Shown: piece by piece, positions 33,840-45,600 of the stretch
Position numbering within the stretch: the first letter of the stretch is position 1
Layout of the letters: every line of letters begins with the position of its first letter
From: Symsagittifera roscoffensis
Lineage: Eukaryota > Xenacoelomorpha > Acoela > Convolutidae
Reading direction: 5' to 3'
DNA length: 64,000 nucleotides
Assembly: GCF_963678635.1 (NCBI RefSeq)
Contig: NC_087063.1
Span: forward strand, 47,224,101 to 47,288,100
Made by a program: the position numbers and the translations under genes
Notes under the pieces: generated by a model
Told to the model about the DNA's origin: nothing
Database searches by the model: none
The model's input: the letters and a program-made list of their open reading frames with translations, nothing else

Positions 33840-34265
33840 TTGACTAGTTTGGTTCAGATTGTTACGTATGTTTATAAAAACTTGTTAGCCGTGGTACAGT
33901 GAGCATTTGCGTTATCAATCTCAATTAATCTAATAAATGCACGCAAGTACACGCAAATGCCAATCTGTTAGTTTATCAATTACTTTTCTGTATTTTTTTT
34001 CTAAATAAATATTGGCAGTGCATTGCAATGTTTTTCAATTCACTTTTCAGTTTTTGACGGAAAACATGAATATATCTTAAATCGAGTCGAAAAATCCCAA
34101 ATAATAAGGATGTGATTATCGCAGTTTTTTGTGGTTTTTGTGACATAAAATATTTCCATTCGCTTTAAAAAGAAAAAAAGAGTTTTATGCGACGCATAAA
34201 CACTAAAAAATTAAGAATGACAAAATTCAGCGTTAGAAGGAAGTTTTGTGAGAGAATGTTGATAC
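33840..34265. other. Region upstream of the glycosyltransferase-like gene
   Basis: It should hold the promoter. I see no clear TATA box or other element that stands out from the AT-rich background. Confidence 0.3.
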
Positions 34266-34269
34266 ACTG

Positions 34270-35190
34270 ATTATCCGTAAGTTTAGGCGTAAATAATCGA
34301 TTATAACGGATTATTATGATGATTTTTTGACTGATTTAAAATTGATTATAATCGCGATATTTTCCCAGAGATTATAATTTCTTATAATCGATTATAATTG
34401 ATTATAGTTCTTACAAAAACCCCTTAAAATGAATTATAATCGATTATAATCGATTACAATCTCTTATTTTGCCAAAATTTTGTCAATTCAAAACTATATT
34501 TGAATTATATCCTATGGGTTATTATTTTTATGTCAAAAAGAAAATCTCTATAAGAGAAATCTCTTGAACACTTTGGTTCATCTGAACACTAAGTTTTACC
34601 AAGAAACAAAAGTTGCATAGAGATCCTTTCGTATTAGTGGAAAGGTTCCCGCGGTAGAAGAAATTATATCTTCCGAATCAATCATGAAACTAAATCAATT
34701 TGCTGATGATTTGGTGGTTGAAAAGCTTGAATTATTTATCACAAAACAACTCTTATGGGGAAGAAATGAAAAAAAACCTTAAAAACTTGAATTGATTAGA
34801 AAACTTTAAAGACATTTTTTTCATTTTTGATAGGAACCAACGTCTACGAAAAGTAGAAAATATAAGCAATTTAGGTGAAACTTCGAAGAGAAAATTGACA
34901 AACAAAAGGGATTATAATCAATTATAATCGATTATAATAGATTTTTGTGCAAAACTAATGAATTAGAAATTTGAAAAAAAATAAGGTATTATAATCAATT
35001 ATAATTGATTATAATTGTATCAAAAATAGACGAACAAATAATCGATTATAATCGATTACAGTTAATTATAATTAATTACCTTTTGATTCTAAAAAGAGAG
35101 ATTATGATCGATTATTAATTGATTAAAATCGGTTTTTTCTCAATTTTAGTAAGACTGGTACTAAAACCGTAACATAATCGATTATTAACG
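34270..35190. repeat. Degenerate array of TAATCGATTATAATCGATTA units
   Basis: The palindromic core AATCGATTATAAT and variants (ATTATAATTGATTATAAT) recur more than twenty times, mainly at 34280-34470, 34915-35060 and 35095-35190. A unique stretch (34480-34900) separates them. No coding potential. Confidence 0.7.
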
Positions 35191-35344
35191 CTTGAAACTG
35201 GATGTGGGTAATCAATCACTGAGCTCGGGTAGTTTTACTTTAATCAGGCAAAAATTTACTTTATAACAGTCTCAGCTCAAAAAAGCTCAAATTTTTGTGA
35301 TCTAGATATTTGACATAATCGATATACGTCACATAGTTAGTCAC

Positions 35345-35640
35345 GCCGCTTTAAACAAATCTTTGATGATAAAAAAAATTGGAACTTTTCTGTGTGTCGA
35401 GATTGTGGAAACAGTCGAAACGTACCCATTTCGGGTTGAGAAACTCGAAACATATCTATGCGGGGACGAAAAAACAAAACAAGTGTAAAAATTCGAAAAA
35501 ACCGAAACAGATCGAAAAATTTGGCCGAGAAAGTCGAGACATATCGAAATTCGATCGAGAAAATCGAGACATACCAAAACTTGGTGGAGACGGTCAAAAA
35601 CTATCAGTTTTTGGTCGAAAAAGACGAAACATAGGCTGAG
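35345..35640. repeat. Isolated relic of the 1-2010 array
   Basis: It contains the same minisatellite phrases (GTCGAGA..GTGGAAACAGTCGAAAC, then ACCCATTTCGGGTTGAGAAA). It is closest to positions 1740-1800. Confidence 0.7.
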
Positions 35641-36128
35641 CATCTTACTTACAAGGATTTGATGGTTTGCATTTTACGCCATTATTAAAGTAAGTTCACT
35701 TTTTTTACAAACTTTAAAAACAAAAATTCACATGTTGAATTTAAATTATCAAGTTAACGCGTCCTTGCATGTAAGTTGTACGACTAATTTAGCTAAATAA
35801 TTACGAAAAAAAGTATTTTGCCAGTTTAGCAGACAAATTTTTTGTATTAATCGTTAGAGTGCCCACATACCGTGATTAGTTTCAGTTTTTAAATCAATTT
35901 GAACAAATAACTCATTAAGATTGAAACCATTTTTGAAAACTTTGCTGCAAAACGATTGCTTTAATCTTGTCCGAAAACTAGCAAAATCGCAGAAAGTTGG
36001 CATGAGACTACAATTTCTGAGTCATGTAAACTGAAGATATTAGTTCTAATAAATCTCCATTATTATTGAAAGTATTGGTACGGCTAAACGGAAAAATACA
36101 ACGTGAGCGCTCACTTCGCCTCTATGAA
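35640..36128. other. AT-rich stretch, no gene seen
   Basis: No frame, motif or repeat stands out before the 36129 duplication. Confidence 0.35.
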
Positions 36129-37510
36129 GATCTCTAGTTGAACTCTAGGATTTAAGTTTGAACGCCTAACAAACCTCAATTGACCTCCAGGGACAGAAAA
36201 TACTAATCATACAATTTCATACACTTAACCTATGGAAAGATGCTAGTCATACAAATTTCATACAATTTTGCAAGTTGAGTTTGATCAAACTCTAAAGTTA
36301 GTTTTTTTTTCTTGTTTTGGTATCGAAATTGGTGTCTTTCCATAAAAAGAAGGAAAAAAAACAGTATGAAAAAATACTAATTTTACATTTTTCATATATG
36401 GAAATTGTCGATTAGTAAATTTTCAATTTTTTTATGAAATAAAAGCTCTGAGCAATTAATTCAACTGCTCGAAAAAAAACAAAGTACATAGTTCGGACTA
36501 GTAATTGAAAAAAATTTTTGCTAAAATCAAATCTGCTCCAGAAAAATGAGCAATAATTTATTTCTTATTCTGTAGTCATAAAAACTAAATAGCAAAGGTG
36601 AAAAAATAGAGTGGGTTCTGCTTCAATTAGAATTTTTGAATGAAGCATCAATCTAATTTGCTTTCCTGTTTCATGAAGAAATAATAGAATCGACATCAAA
36701 GTGTCAGTCATGAGTCATCAATGGAACATCAATGGAATTTAAATCTTTGTTTCAATGATGAAACATTTGTGATTATATTTAAAATGGCTCTGAAACACGA
36801 ATGATAAATGGATGAAAAAAAATGAAAAATCTATGATACGTTGCAGACCTGCAAAAAAATTTCAATCAGTCGATTTTGCGTGATTTGATTTCACAAGTTG
36901 TTTCTACCACAGTTTTTCAAAAAAAAATAACCATTGCACCTCAAGGGAAGAATATTTTCTTTTTTATTTTCAGGTTATAAAATTTTTCAGACTTTTGAAA
37001 AAATAGCGCCCATGGTTGAAGATCTCTAGTTGAACTCTAGGATTTAAGTTTGAACGCCTAACAAACCCCAATTGACCTCCATAGACCAAAAATACTAACC
37101 ATACAATTTCATACGTTTAACCTATGGAAAAATGCTAGTCATACAAACTTCATACTGTTTTGCAAATTGAGTTTGATCAAACTCTAAAGTTATTTTTTTT
37201 TCTAGTTTTGGTATCGAAATTTGTGTCTTTCCATAAAAAGCAGGAAAAAACAGTATGAAAAAATACTAATTATACAATTTTCATATGTGGAAACTGTACA
37301 ATTAATAAATTTTCAATTTTTTTATGAAATAAAAGCTCTGAGCAATTATTTCACCTGGTCGAAAAAACAAAGTACATAGTTTGGTTTCGTAATATAAAAA
37401 TATTTGGCTAAAATTAAATCTGCTCCAGAAAAATGAGCAATGATTTATTACTTATTCTGTAGTCATAAAAACCAAATGGCAAAGCTGAAGAAAAAATGTC
37501 AATGGGTGTA
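36129..37510. repeat. Older tandem duplication, period 892 bp
   Basis: GATCTCTAGTTGAACTCTAG at 36129 recurs at 37021, and the match continues for about 480 bases with scattered differences. A related inverted piece with GTATGACTAGCATTTT occurs at 44330-44430. Features inside are AT-rich and noncoding. Confidence 0.85.
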
Positions 37511-37972
37511 GTTTTTTAAAAATTCTTGTATCACCAATAATCATCGATGTGGTTTGGTTAACATATTTTCCAAAGCCCTCGCGGACATCATTCGAAACAA
37601 TTGGAAGTTTTGAGAATTGTTCATTTTAAAAAAAACCGAGCTGGAAAAGTTCAGATCGAGTCTGTTTTCTAAAGAGTAGGTCCATATAGAACCTCTTTGC
37701 TCCATTTACCCGATAGAAATTAGCCTAAGAATCATTTCTTTAAATTGATTTCTTTAATTCAATTACCGAAAACTAATTTTTTACCTCCGGAAAACTTGTA
37801 AAGCTTTATACAGCTCTTGTTTGAAGCTCACTTTTTTAACATCATCAAAAAACAACCCAATATCAGTCAGAACTTTTTTTTTCGAAAATTTTCTTTCAAC
37901 GTTTTTCCGATGTTTTTGTTCTCTTTTTTTTTTTGTAATCCTATTTGTAAGATTGAAGCTTTGTAATCCTAT

Positions 37973-38955
37973 TTGTAAGATTGAAGCTACGAGTTTGAAG
38001 CTGTCGCAGGTCGCTGAAGAGTCGTTGAGCTTCACTGATGCTGTCGGTTGATTCGTAGAACTCGTCCATGTAGAAGTTGTTGTAGACAAGGTTTTTCACA
38101 TGAGGAAAAGTCAATCATTGTCGTCAACACAAGTTTGCAATGCGAATTGGCACAAATGGGCGAGCGCTTACTTTGCACCAAAGACAAAACGGGCGTATTC
38201 ATAAAACTTTTGTTTGGTGGTTCCTCAGAGAAATCTGAGAAAAATTCGGTCTTCTTGTTGAATAAATACTTGAATATACAACCCCTCTATGTCGGCGTTG
38301 AATGGATTTTTGCGCTCACGAAATCAGCAACTTACGGCAAGAAGGTTACTGAGTAGGTCGGGTCCACTCGAAGAAGGTCATTGAGTTAAACATTTTTGTA
38401 TCTGGATTTTGCGTTGGGGACACGGCGAGTTTTCTGGGCTTGTTGGGGTTGATGACACGGTGTTCGGGTAGAACTCGTCCTGTCGAATGAATTTTATTGT
38501 AGAGTTTTGTATCGAAGTCACCAGAAATTGTCGAGGTCGTTTATCGAGGTCACAGGAAATTGTGTTTTGATACAATTCCAGTTTGTTGGGGTCACTTTCA
38601 AGTCTTGTTAGCATCTTTTTGAACAGCTGGGATGCTGAAGTGCAATTGATTGGCAAAGTTGCATTGGGATTCCACAAAAACAACCGCAAGAATTTTTCTC
38701 AGATTTTACTGAGGAATCACCAAACAAGAGTTTTATGAATACGCCCATTTTGTCTTTGGTGCAAAGTAAGTGCTCGCCCATTTGTGCCAATTTGCATTGC
38801 AAACCTGTGTCGACGACAATGAATCAACTTGCCCTCACGTGAAAGACCTTGTCTATAACAACTTCTACATGGACGAGTTCTACGAATCAACTGACAGCAT
38901 CAGTGAAGCTCAACGACTCTTCGCCGAACTGCGACACCTTCAATCTTACATATAG
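37973..38955. repeat. Inverted duplication of BEL RT sequence
   Basis: 37973-38250 is the reverse complement of about 38697-38955 at roughly 90% identity by eye. Shared stretches include GTCGTTGAGCTTCACTGATG and AACTCGTCCATGTAGAAGTT. The 446-base spacer contains the RT N-terminal part in minus-strand sense. The arms encode the same RT palm region in opposite directions. Confidence 0.9.
38378..38689 (-). pseudogene. BEL RT N-terminal fragment inside the inverted duplication
   Basis: The minus frame reads LTRLESDPNKLELYQNTIS and later FIRQDEFYPNTVSSTP. It aligns with the RT lead-in of copy 1 (TRLENDPDKLDIYLKN, 5150-5400). It lies opposite in strand to the rest of copy 2, which shows that this part was inverted. 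Confidence 0.65.
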
Positions 38956-39250
38956 GATAACAAGCAAAAGCGACATCCTTTTGTCAATTCCTGAAGAACA
39001 TCGAGCAGTCACTTTTGACGAACTTTTGGACAAAACTACCAGCAAATGAAAATTAGGAATTAGTGTAATATTGCCAGCGACTCACTTGTTTTCTTGCCTA
39101 CTCTACGACCTACTGAAAGAGAAACCAACTCAACGGAATCTGCTTCACACTTCATCATCAGTGCTCGAACCAAAAGGAGTTGCCGCGCCAGTTCATATTC
39201 GCCTCCGCATTTTGCAGCAAAGCGTTTGAAGATATGGACTCAAAGTGTTT
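38700..39250 (+). pseudogene. BEL reverse transcriptase palm and C-terminal part, broken
   Basis: Plus-strand frames read YEYAHFVFGAK, then CVDDNESTCPHVKDLVYNN, then FYMDEFYESTDSISEAQ. The YMDE corresponds to the Y-x-D-D active site of BEL RTs (second Asp changed to Glu). The sequence goes on with ILLSIPEEHRAV and, at about 39140-39230, SVLEPKGVAAPVHIRLRIL, the conserved block before RNase H. Frames shift between pieces and stops occur, for example near 39047. Confidence 0.75.
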
Positions 39251-39320
39251 TAAGACAAAATTTTTCACATTCATAAGTGAAAACAACTGTCGTCAAGTAG
39301 TGAGCATCGCTCGCTAGTAT

Positions 39321-39947
39321 TTGATTCATAAGTACGCAAAACTTTCACTGCATGTTTTCTCCGATGCTTCCTATGCCGCTCTTGCTTCCGTCACATATTT
39401 CGTTTACATAGAAGAGATCACAGATCAAATAAGTATACCTTTTGCCCTGGGAAAAGCTAGATTTGCACCGTTGAAGCAGCATACGATAACCAAGCTGGAA
39501 TTACAAGAAGCCTTGATAGGAGCCAGACTTGGAAAATTTATCAAGACTCAGCAGCAATTCATAATCGATGAAATCTATTTATGGTCTGATTGCAGCACAG
39601 TTGTGCAATGGATGCATGGATCTGATAAAATGCAGCTGATATTTTTAGCCAACCGTAATGGGGAAATTTTAGATTTCACCTTAGCCTCGCAGTCAAAACA
39701 CTTTCCAGAACATCTTAACACTGCAGACGACGTAACACGAAGAAATCTCTTTGCCGAGTTCACACCAAACTGGCGTTGGTTTCATGGAGCCGCCTCCTTT
39801 TTAGCATCAGACCAACAATGGCCCGCGCCACGTCAGATTTCACAGCCCAAAACAGCGTCTTCTGAATTCAATTCTTCTCCCTTTCCGACGGATAACACAG
39901 ACGAGCACTCTCACAGACATCGCTTAATCAAACATTGTTGGTCCTAA
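39321..39947 (+). pseudogene. BEL/Pao RNase H domain, still open
   Basis: A 208-codon open frame reading LHVFSDASYAALASVTYFV, KARFAPLKQHTITKLELQ, EALIGARLGKF, YLWSDCSTVVQWM and HLNTADDVTRRN. This is the RNase H module of Pao elements: catalytic acidic residues in FSDAS, in the LELQEA helix (E) and in LWSD, then the A-D-D near the end. The motifs appear intact, but the surrounding gene is wrecked, so expression as an enzyme is unlikely. The start codon is arbitrary. Confidence 0.85.
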
Positions 39948-39949
39948 AA

Positions 39950-40440
39950 TTTTTTGTATTACCAACGAAAGGTTCTCAGAATGGACCCGACTGCTTTGTA
40001 CAACTGCTTTTGTGCTCAGAGCAGTGAAAAGATTCAATTTGAAGGGTAGACACCAATCTTTGATTCGCAAAACACCATCGGATACAACTTTGTTTCCCCC
40101 CATCTCTAGCCGGTTGAGATCTAGAGGATCCAACACAAAATACAATGTTAGTCTGCCTCAACCAACCAGCCCTACCAGCAGCAGTCTGCCAACGCAGGCA
40201 GATCAAAACCACATGTTACGTCGGACAAAATCACCAACGCCAAATTGTTTCTTCCAAAACAATCGCAGTTAGACACACTGGCCAATCATTACGGCGCCCT
40301 CAAACCTGGTAAATCAGTATTACTTAGCAGTCGCATTAGAACTTTTCCCCATATATCGACAAAAAAGAATTTTTGATCGTGCCAGCCCCCCTCCGCGCCA
40401 ATAATGGACTTCTGAAAATACAACGATAGCCAACGGACAG
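39950..40440 (+). other. Rearranged BEL interior, unassigned
   Basis: Expected to hold integrase, but no integrase motif is readable in any frame. The plus frame 40012-40272 is Ser/Thr/Pro-rich and shows no similarity to copy 1 that I can see. Confidence 0.4.
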
Positions 40441-40695
40441 CCAGTACAGATACTAGAAGGTTTCACTCCACGAGGCTTGTGGATCTTGGGCGCAATGTAT
40501 CCCCGTTTCCATCACATCAAGTTAGACAATACAATGTACGCACTCGACGTCGTATTGTGAAACTTCCGCAATATGACTTGACCCTGTTTGCCCCAACTTT
40601 TTTTGTTTCGCCCAACCGCACCGACTCTTCGTCAACCGATATGGATAGCACTCCAACCATAACAACCGAGAACAAATTATTAACAACTTGAACGA
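40440..40695 (+). pseudogene. BEL integrase C-terminal domain, broken
   Basis: One frame reads QILEGFTPRGLWILGAMYP. Another (40479-40691) reads VKLPQYDLTLFAPTFFVSP and then STDMDSTPTIT. The second is nearly the same as 2935-3050 on the minus strand (DLPLFAKLHFASSN, ADMNSTPAIT), which establishes that copies 1 and 2 are one family. Confidence 0.75.
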
Positions 40696-41039
40696 AATTC
40701 ATTCACCAGCCCAAATTGGACGCTTTTCAAAAAATTGGAATCACTCTCTGATACTTTCACCAGTTACTCTTCAGTAAGATATACGAACTGACACACCGAT
40801 TACTCTCTGATAATCACCTCTGCAACAACGAACTAGATCCCACCAGAATCAAACGTTGCCGGGAGAGCATCACTCAAAAAATGAACAATTGTGGTAATGA
40901 TCTTCTCATCGACAAAAACACTCAGATACATTAGAAAAAGTTACAACATTTTTTGCAACAACAACGAATTAATCTCTACTTGAGTCGAGGATTCTACTAA
41001 CGTCAACTCTACCAGCAGAGAAGAAAACAGTCTACAACA

Positions 41040-41270
41040 ATTATCGCCTCTTCCACAACGACAGCAGCCACCTTCGCTCTACAAGAGTTTGGCAACGATC
41101 TAGAAATTGAACTTCAACACGAATCACCTCTTCGACCGCGAAAGGAGCCACCGTAGCTCTACGACCAACTAAGACAATTGTCTACAATATGAAACGACTC
41201 TTCGACAAGAGCAGCAGCAGCCACCTTAGCAACGACCAAGACAACAACCAACAACACGAATCGACTCATA
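41040..41270 (+). repeat. BEL 3' short tandem repeats, three units
   Basis: Three imperfect units, each about CTCTTCGACAACAGCAGCAG followed by CCACCTTAGC, match the inverted equivalents at 2395-2525. Confidence 0.55.
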
Positions 41271-41384
41271 ATTTAAGGACTAGGTTTAGGAAACCCCACC
41301 CAAGTCCATCCCCAACTTTTCGTTTTAATTTTTCGATTCCAAAATGAGACCGGCTGTAAGCACGATATGAGCAGTTTTACAAAT

Positions 41385-41650
41385 CGACCAGGTTACTGTG
41401 ACTTTCAATGCACGATATGCAAACCTGACTATCAATGACTTAGCCCATTGCATGAACATAACCATTTGAAGACAATAAAATCAAGAGACTGAAAATGGTC
41501 ATAATGACTTTTAGAAAGAAAAACCTAGAAACTGAAACATTATTAAAAAACGCAATTAAACAACAGAAAAATGATGTTTGAAACATTAATCCACACTTCT
41601 TACAACCCGGCGAAGTGACAGTCAGAGGATAAATAGATGAGGGCGACGAG
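41385..41650 (+). repeat. 3' LTR remnant of BEL copy 2
   Basis: ACTTAGCCCATTGCATGAAC, then CATTTGAAGACAAT and GATGTTTGAAACATTAAT match the reverse complement of 2085-2300 in order and spacing. LTR sequence may continue to about 41850. Confidence 0.5.
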
Positions 41651-41904
41651 CGGTTGAATCCATCTCGAACGTATTTAATATGTAACTGTCACTAAAACTA
41701 AATCTAATTATGGATTTTAGTCTCATTTTTAATTCTAACCACTTTGTCTGAGGATACGAGACCCAGCTACGTGCTTAATATATGTTTGTTGTCGTAATTT
41801 AAATAAGGTTCGTTCGGCGGATAACCTATAAGTCGTTACACATTTCTTGACTTTGAAATAGGTTAAAAATCAATTGACTAGGCTGATACAAAGAAAAATA
41901 GGTT

Positions 41905-42110
41905 GAATTAGGGTAGCGCTAACTGACGTCAGCCAGACGTAAATAGGGACTTTTTCGACTTTCGCGCAAATGTTACATAGTAGCGTAAGTTCCGCGAAAA
42001 TGTCACATAGTAGTTTTTGTCGCAACTGAGTAAAAATTGATCATCTTCGTCAACGAGTGCTTTAGCAACCAAGTCTCCGCTCCGGGCAAACGTTTGAGGT
42101 AAGGGATTCA
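41905..42110 (-). repeat. Dispersed repeat family A, copy 3 (partial, inverted)
   Basis: In reverse complement it carries CCCGGAGCGGAG, CTACTATGTAACATTTGCGC and CTGGCTGACGTCAGTTA, in the same order as 28030-28210. The 60-codon minus frame here has a partial counterpart in copy 2 (RSG...), so the repeat may descend from a coding sequence. Confidence 0.6.
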
Positions 42111-44330
42111 TTTTGAGGCTAGTTGGAGTACACGAACACTCCAGTTAGCGGGTTTAACTTTTTAAAGTTTTTTCAAGTTAGTAATGAAATTTCTAGTGAC
42201 CGGAGGGCTAGATGGGAAGACATGAACTCACTTCTTCCACGGCCATAGGAACAAAATCATCTAAGGAAAAAATTTTAATATACGCTAAAGATCGAACCCA
42301 AAAAAGAACAAACCCAAAAAAATAGAAAACAAAAACAGAAGAAAAAACGTCAATTTATATGTTGTTTCAGGACAAGATGCGATTTGTTCTTCATATTTGT
42401 TACTGTTTTTGATTGAAATCTACCATTCCTAGTTGATAGTTCAACTTTCTTTACTGTTTTTTGGGTACCTTCGGAAGTGATGTTTGAGCATTTGAGCACA
42501 TTAATGATAATTTCGGCGGCGACAGGAGGTAAGTGCGGCAACAGGACAAACTAGAGCGACTGTTGAGTCACGCTAGAGTAGTTTTTGCATTTTTTGTCTA
42601 ATAAATACTCAACTTTAGGTTGGATGAAGGTACATAGGGACAATTTTCTTTGTACACTCCATCGGTTGCAATTTTTATAATCAAGCTCATTGACTAGGAA
42701 ACTAGATTTGAAGAATAGTATATAAATATAAAAAGCAGTATTTTTTTTAGTTTAAAATAAAATATTTAGTGTAGTTGAAGTATTAGCGACTAATATTAGG
42801 TTTTTCAACCCAGCTATCTCCCCTTCTGGACCCAAGAAAACCCCAATTTTGTCAAAAATTAACTGCCTTCTATTACAGTCATTTTAACTAGTTTTCGATG
42901 TGCGAACTTTACGAAGCGAAAAAAACACCTATGCTTGAATACGTGGTTCAGTTTTTCGATTGAAAAAATCGCGCAGCAAAAGACCTGGAAAATCATAAAT
43001 AGGTTTTTTCTCAAATGTGCGTGACTTTTTTACTTAAACTAATCTAAATAATCTAAATAAAATGAGACGTTAAGATCGAAAAAGGAAAGACTTGGTGGGC
43101 CCAAATCTGATAGTTTTTGGTCAAATTTTTCGTTTTCAAATCAATTATGGTACTTTTTTTTGCTATTTTCTATGATTTAGAGGACTACTGCAATAATTTA
43201 AAGTGTTTTTAGGCGCCTTATGTAAAAATGCTAAAAATTCTCTGATAGTTTATGTAGGAAGAGAAAAAAAAACAGATTTTGGAGAGACGTTCAAATTAAT
43301 TACTCAAAGACCACTTCAGCAATCGGAACAATATTGGTGCCATAAATGGACATTTTTAACCTATAACCGCTGTAAGGTGAAAAGGCTGCGAGAAGACTTT
43401 TTTTAGAAACTCTTCTCCCAGTTTACATTGATGTGTGGGTGCAAAAATTCAAAAAAAAATAGATTTAGTTTGTCAATTTTTCATTAAAAAAGCTAAACTA
43501 GCTTTAAAATGCTTCGAGCATTCTTGTTTACAAGTATGAGTCATATTGTTTTGAGTTTGAAAGGCTCCTAATCTAATTGCCCGTTTAGGACTTAATACAA
43601 AACAGTTTTCCTCGAAAAAAGAATAACAAATGAAAAAAAAGGAAAAAATCATCGGGAAACATTTGAAATCAAATTTCGAAAAAAATATTTCTGATTTTTG
43701 TAGGTTATTTTTAAATGTTCTTTAAAAACTGATTGTCACCCACTTGTTCTAGAAAGCTTCAAAATTATGTCTTCCCGGGATAAAATTAGCTTTTCGGTGA
43801 ATGAAAAAAAAATTTGGCTATTTTCTATCAGGTAAACCGAGCGAGCAGGCCCTTTAAGAGCTACTCATTAGAAAATAGACTCAATCTGAAAGTTCCCGGT
43901 TCTGTTTATTCTCTATAGGGACAAGTTTATAAATTTCGAGCTGATTTGAATCACGTTCGAGAAGGCTTCGAAAGTATGTCTCCCGAACCATCTCAATCAT
44001 TATTCGTGATACAAGAGTTTTCTTGAAAAAAATGAAAGAAAAAATAGAATACACCCATAGACAACACTACTCCTTGATTTAAATGGTCGCAATCAAACCG
44101 CAGAGTCTTTAAACCCTTGCTAAATTAAAACCAAGAACGCTGTTGTCATCTGATTCTCGGAAAAAACACCCGTTTTTCTGAAAATTTTGATGTCTGTCAA
44201 AATCTGTTTTAAACAAACGAGTCACTGCAAACAGTTCACATCAAGTTCAAAGTTGAAGTGCTGCTTTATCTATCTACGATCTGGAATTTTTGGATTCTCT
44301 TTTTCAAACTTATGCTAGTCATTCAAATTT
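42110..44330. other. AT-rich stretch, no convincing gene
   Basis: Short frames (42350-42541 minus, 43203-43406 plus) show no motif. No large repeats seen. Confidence 0.35.
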
Positions 44331-44430
44331 ATGCTAGTATATATTCATATATGGAATTTGTATAACTAGCATTTTTCCATTGACTAAGTGTATATGAAAA
44401 TGTATGACTAGCATTTTCGGTCTATGAAAG
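44330..44430. repeat. Inverted relic of the 36-37.5 kb repeat
   Basis: GTATAACTAGCATTTTTCCA and GTATGACTAGCATTTTCGG match the reverse complement of about 36205-36260. Confidence 0.55.
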
Positions 44431-44689
44431 GTAACTGTAATTATTGTAGTTATTCATTTGCAGTCTGGTTTTTTCAAGTTTTTCAATAAAGTTCTTCTTA
44501 TTCTATTGTGTTTGAAAGAGAAGCAAGGAAACGCTCTGCAAACAATGTCTTCTCTAGCACATTTAAGGTTGACATTTTTCCCTCCGTCCTTTGTCTTTTT
44601 TGCGCAAGTACTACAAAAAACATCAGAACCAGCCGTTTGATATACTATAACACGACTACTCGTATAATAGCAAAGTATTAACTACACCA

Positions 44690-45600
44690 AATAACCCGCC
44701 TCAATTCAGTTTGGAACAGTTTCTCAGACGGGTTAAATCTTCCTTGAGCGTTGATAGCACGAAAAAAATTGCGCAATAATTAGCCCCAATTAGCCAAATT
44801 GGCAACTTTGAAAACACCCATAATTTTTCAAAAAATGACCACAGGTGAAAATTTTTTTGAATTTGAGCTCAGGAGATCAGTATTTTTCAAATGATTTAGA
44901 AAAAACCGTGAAAAGTTTCTTGTCAAAATGTCGAAATTTATCTCTATAAAACCCCCCGAGCGCAAACGAAAGTGTGAAATTCGAAAGTGTGAATAAAGAG
45001 CCCTTTTACTCAAGTTTGAAAGATCTGAATGAAAATAACTAAAAAGTCTTAGATGTCGAGTTTTTTTTCTTTATTTTTTTTTTATTTGAAGTTGAACAAC
45101 ACTGATCGCATCAAGGCGAAGCCTTGAATGTTCCGACTGCCTTTTAAGGTTTAAGGAGCAGTAATATCCTATAAACATTAAATGTAAAAAAAAATGAAAA
45201 TTTTGTTTCTAAAAATTGAAATTTTAAATGAAAATTATCCCCCCACACACCATATAAAGTACAATAGGATAGATTTCCCTCCTTGTTACAAATCAATTAT
45301 GGCAAATAAGCTTCTTTCAACTCGTTTGGAACAATTTCTAAGACGGATTAATTCTCCGCTTACGCGTTAATAGCGCGAAATATATCGCGCGTTAATTGTC
45401 CCAAATTGGCCAAAATGGCAATCTTTAAACCCCCATAACTTTACAAAAATGATCACAGGTGAAATATCGTTTCAAATTTAGGCTCAGGACAACCTTTTGA
45501 GTGATTAAAAAAATCCGTCAAAAATCACTAATTAAAAAGTCGCAATTTGTCTGAAGAAAAAAAACCACCGTTACTTTCGTATCGAAAGTTGCAACAAAAA
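44690..45600. repeat. Diverged direct repeat pair
   Basis: About 44700-44990 aligns with about 45320-45600. Shared landmarks are GTTTGGAACA followed by GACGG, then AATTGGC, AATGACCACAGGTGAAA versus AATGATCACAGGTGAAA, and a pair of related CGAAAGT segments. No coding capacity. Confidence 0.6.

Larger units (their letters stand above)
37770..41850 (+). mobile_element. BEL/Pao retrotransposon, rearranged copy 2
   Basis: Same family as 2085-8250 but on the plus strand. From 38697 it reads RT palm, RT end, RNase H, integrase C-terminal domain, 3' short repeats and a 3' LTR remnant. The left part is an inverted duplication of the RT (37973-38690, minus-strand sense). Gag, protease, the integrase core and a 5' LTR are not seen. 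About 1 kb of integrase seems deleted between 39950 and 40440, judged by spacing against copy 1. Confidence 0.8.
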
